Positions 5,735 to 6,841 of a stretch of DNA of 6,841 bases are shown here, one piece after another; the stretch's first letter is position 1, and every line of letters begins with the position of its first letter. The stretch lies in NCBI GenBank assembly GCA_027080405.1, contig JALWSL010000150.1, positions 1 to 6,841 of the forward strand, written 5' to 3'. Both the position numbers and the translations under genes were made by a program. Source of the DNA: Planctomycetaceae bacterium. Lineage in GTDB: Bacteria > Planctomycetota > Planctomycetia > Planctomycetales > Planctomycetaceae. The notes under the pieces are model-generated. The model worked only from the letters and a program-made list of their open reading frames with translations. It was not told the DNA's origin and ran no database searches.

Positions 5735-6841
5735 TCAATTCTCCCTTTGCACCGGCGGAGGCGGCAGTTTGAAAAAACTGTTCCTTGTCCCGTTCTGTTT
5801 CGCTTTGGCCTGTTGACGATAAGCTGACGGTGAAGGAAGCATTTCGACACGGCGTTTACTCTGGTGCGGTCGTCCGGAAGGGGCTTGTTGTGATTCCCCA
5901 GATTGAGATTCGCCGGAAAGCAAATCCTGGAACTTCGTTTTTTCTTCCTGTTGTGTGCCGTATGCATCACGACTGGCCTGTTGCTGACCACTACCCCACT
6001 CTCCGGTCAAAGCGGTAAATAGAAGCCCGGCAGTCGCGGATTCCCTTGCCTGTGATTGGGCGGGCAATTCAATATGTACCTGTTCGGGCCGCCCAGGCGA
6101 ATAATAGGTATCCTGCTTTGAAGTTGTAATACGAAACATGCCGGGGACAGACATCAACGCGGCGATTGATTCCTCCTCGGAAGTAAATTTGATCTGTCCA
6201 CGCTCGTCATTTCCGCGACTGATATAGACGATTCGCGATGGAGCAACAGCCCTGATTTTGCGTTGCAGTTCCTGCTGCTTCTGCTCGGTGCTCGGCGTTT
6301 GCCGGGCGAAGTATTTCCCGGGGATTCCCTTTGTGACCTGCTGATTAGCAATCAGCATCACCAGTGATTGCTGACGACTGCGCGAAACATCACTGAACCA
6401 TTCAGAACGAATCCCCGCGAAAATGGTGGAAAGAAGAAGCGTATCGCGACTGACGGTTTGATCAACAACACAAACCGTCGTCTGATTTCCGGAACCAAGT
6501 CTGAATTCACGCCAGGATTCCATCGTGCCACGGATATTCTGCCTGCCCTGATTCTGAAGCTGACTCGAAGATTGATAACTGGTTTCTTCGGATAAATCAT
6601 CGATACCGGAGGTCGAAGCGATTGATTCGACTTCTCTTTCTGTTTCTTCCTGATCATCACCTTCTGCGGGAACTGGCTCATCCCACAACGATAGCGAGCG
6701 TTCTTTCAGTTTCGATATTTTACTGGTTGAGGTTTGAACATCCGCCACTTCGTTCGTCGCCGGCTGTTCGGGTATCTTCTCATTTCCCGATTCAATCCAG
6801 TTCGCCAACCCGGCGGGAATTCCTCCCAACCCGGTATCATC
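5735..6841 (-). CDS. Uncharacterised protein with acidic and Gln/Ser-rich flanks (5' end probably outside window)
   Basis: I do not recognise this protein. The frame is open to the right edge: a TTG at 6829-6827 is the first possible start in view, but the codons before it (reading DDTG) continue in frame, so the true start is probably beyond the window. Numbering from that TTG gives 364 residues in three parts. Residues ~20-100 are polar, acidic and probably disordered (EGDDQEETEREVES; then Ser/Gln-rich). Residues ~104-257 look folded: hydrophobic strands such as TTVCVVD and QSLVMLIANQQ, a charged helix at ~180-193, RIVYISRG, and IAALMSVPGMFRITT. Residues ~258-364 are Gln/Ser/Lys-rich with a small SGESQSGESQQ repeat and end in KLPPPPVQREN. 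No signal peptide or membrane helix is visible. It is convergent with the vWA operon, so no functional link is implied. Consistent coding character over its whole length argues it is a real gene. Confidence 0.7.
   Translation of the reverse strand, partial: DDTGLGGIPAGLANWIESGNEKIPEQPATNEVADVQTSTSKISKLKERSLSLWDEPVPAEGDDQEETEREVESIASTSGIDDLSEETSYQSSSQLQNQGRQNIRGTMESWREFRLGSGNQTTVCVVDQTVSRDTLLLSTIFAGIRSEWFSDVSRSRQQSLVMLIANQQVTKGIPGKYFARQTPSTEQKQQELQRKIRAVAPSRIVYISRGNDERGQIKFTSEEESIAALMSVPGMFRITTSKQDTYYSPGRPEQVHIELPAQSQARESATAGLLFTALTGEWGSGQQQASRDAYGTQQEEKTKFQDLLSGESQSGESQQAPSGRPHQSKRRVEMLPSPSAYRQQAKAKQNGTRNSFFKLPPPPVQREN

Noticed and set aside
5785..6018. Plus-strand open frame opposite the minus-strand gene
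   Set aside because: The longer minus-strand frame spans over 1.1 kb without a stop and has better protein-like character; this one is short and without motifs.
1..6841. A defence island, mobile element or biosynthetic system
   Set aside because: No transposase, recombinase, nuclease, toxin-antitoxin pair, repeat array or biosynthetic enzyme was seen. The MoxR-DUF58-vWA string is a common conserved arrangement.

Overview
The window looks like chromosomal DNA from a planctomycete, probably in or near the Planctomycetaceae. I infer this from the style of the proteins, the gene order and the moderate GC content (roughly half). No marker gene confirms it. No RNA gene, mobile element, CRISPR array or phage feature was recognised.

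Layout. Bases 2-5660 hold a plus-strand gene string of a well-known type: the 3' end of a MoxR-type AAA+ ATPase (2-319), a DUF58 protein with a von Willebrand factor A (vWA)-like fold (388-1281), a BatA-like membrane-anchored vWA protein (1390-3399), and a second, larger membrane-anchored vWA protein with a glutamine-amidotransferase-like domain (3396-5660). The last two overlap by ATGA. The first three are separated by 68 bp and 108 bp; the larger gap holds a weak candidate promoter. After a 74-bp convergent gap with a perfect inverted repeat (5678-5694), a minus-strand gene of unknown function runs in from beyond the right edge (5735-6841).

How the genes may work together. In characterised relatives, MoxR ATPases act with vWA proteins as chaperone-like or metal-insertion machines that mature or assemble client complexes, often at the envelope. 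Here the MoxR and DUF58 proteins have no visible membrane segments, at least in the part seen, and should be cytosolic. The other two each have two N-terminal membrane helices joined by a basic loop and one C-terminal helix. The positive-inside rule then puts their vWA and downstream domains outside the cytoplasmic membrane. All three vWA-type proteins keep the full metal-site (MIDAS) pattern: DxSxS, a threonine and a later aspartate. The two membrane proteins share the same domain order and look like a divergent tandem pair.

Novelty. The plus-strand operon is a conserved arrangement rather than a new system. The least explained items are the paired membrane vWA/amidotransferase-like proteins, which have no visible catalytic cysteine, and the unrecognised minus-strand protein.
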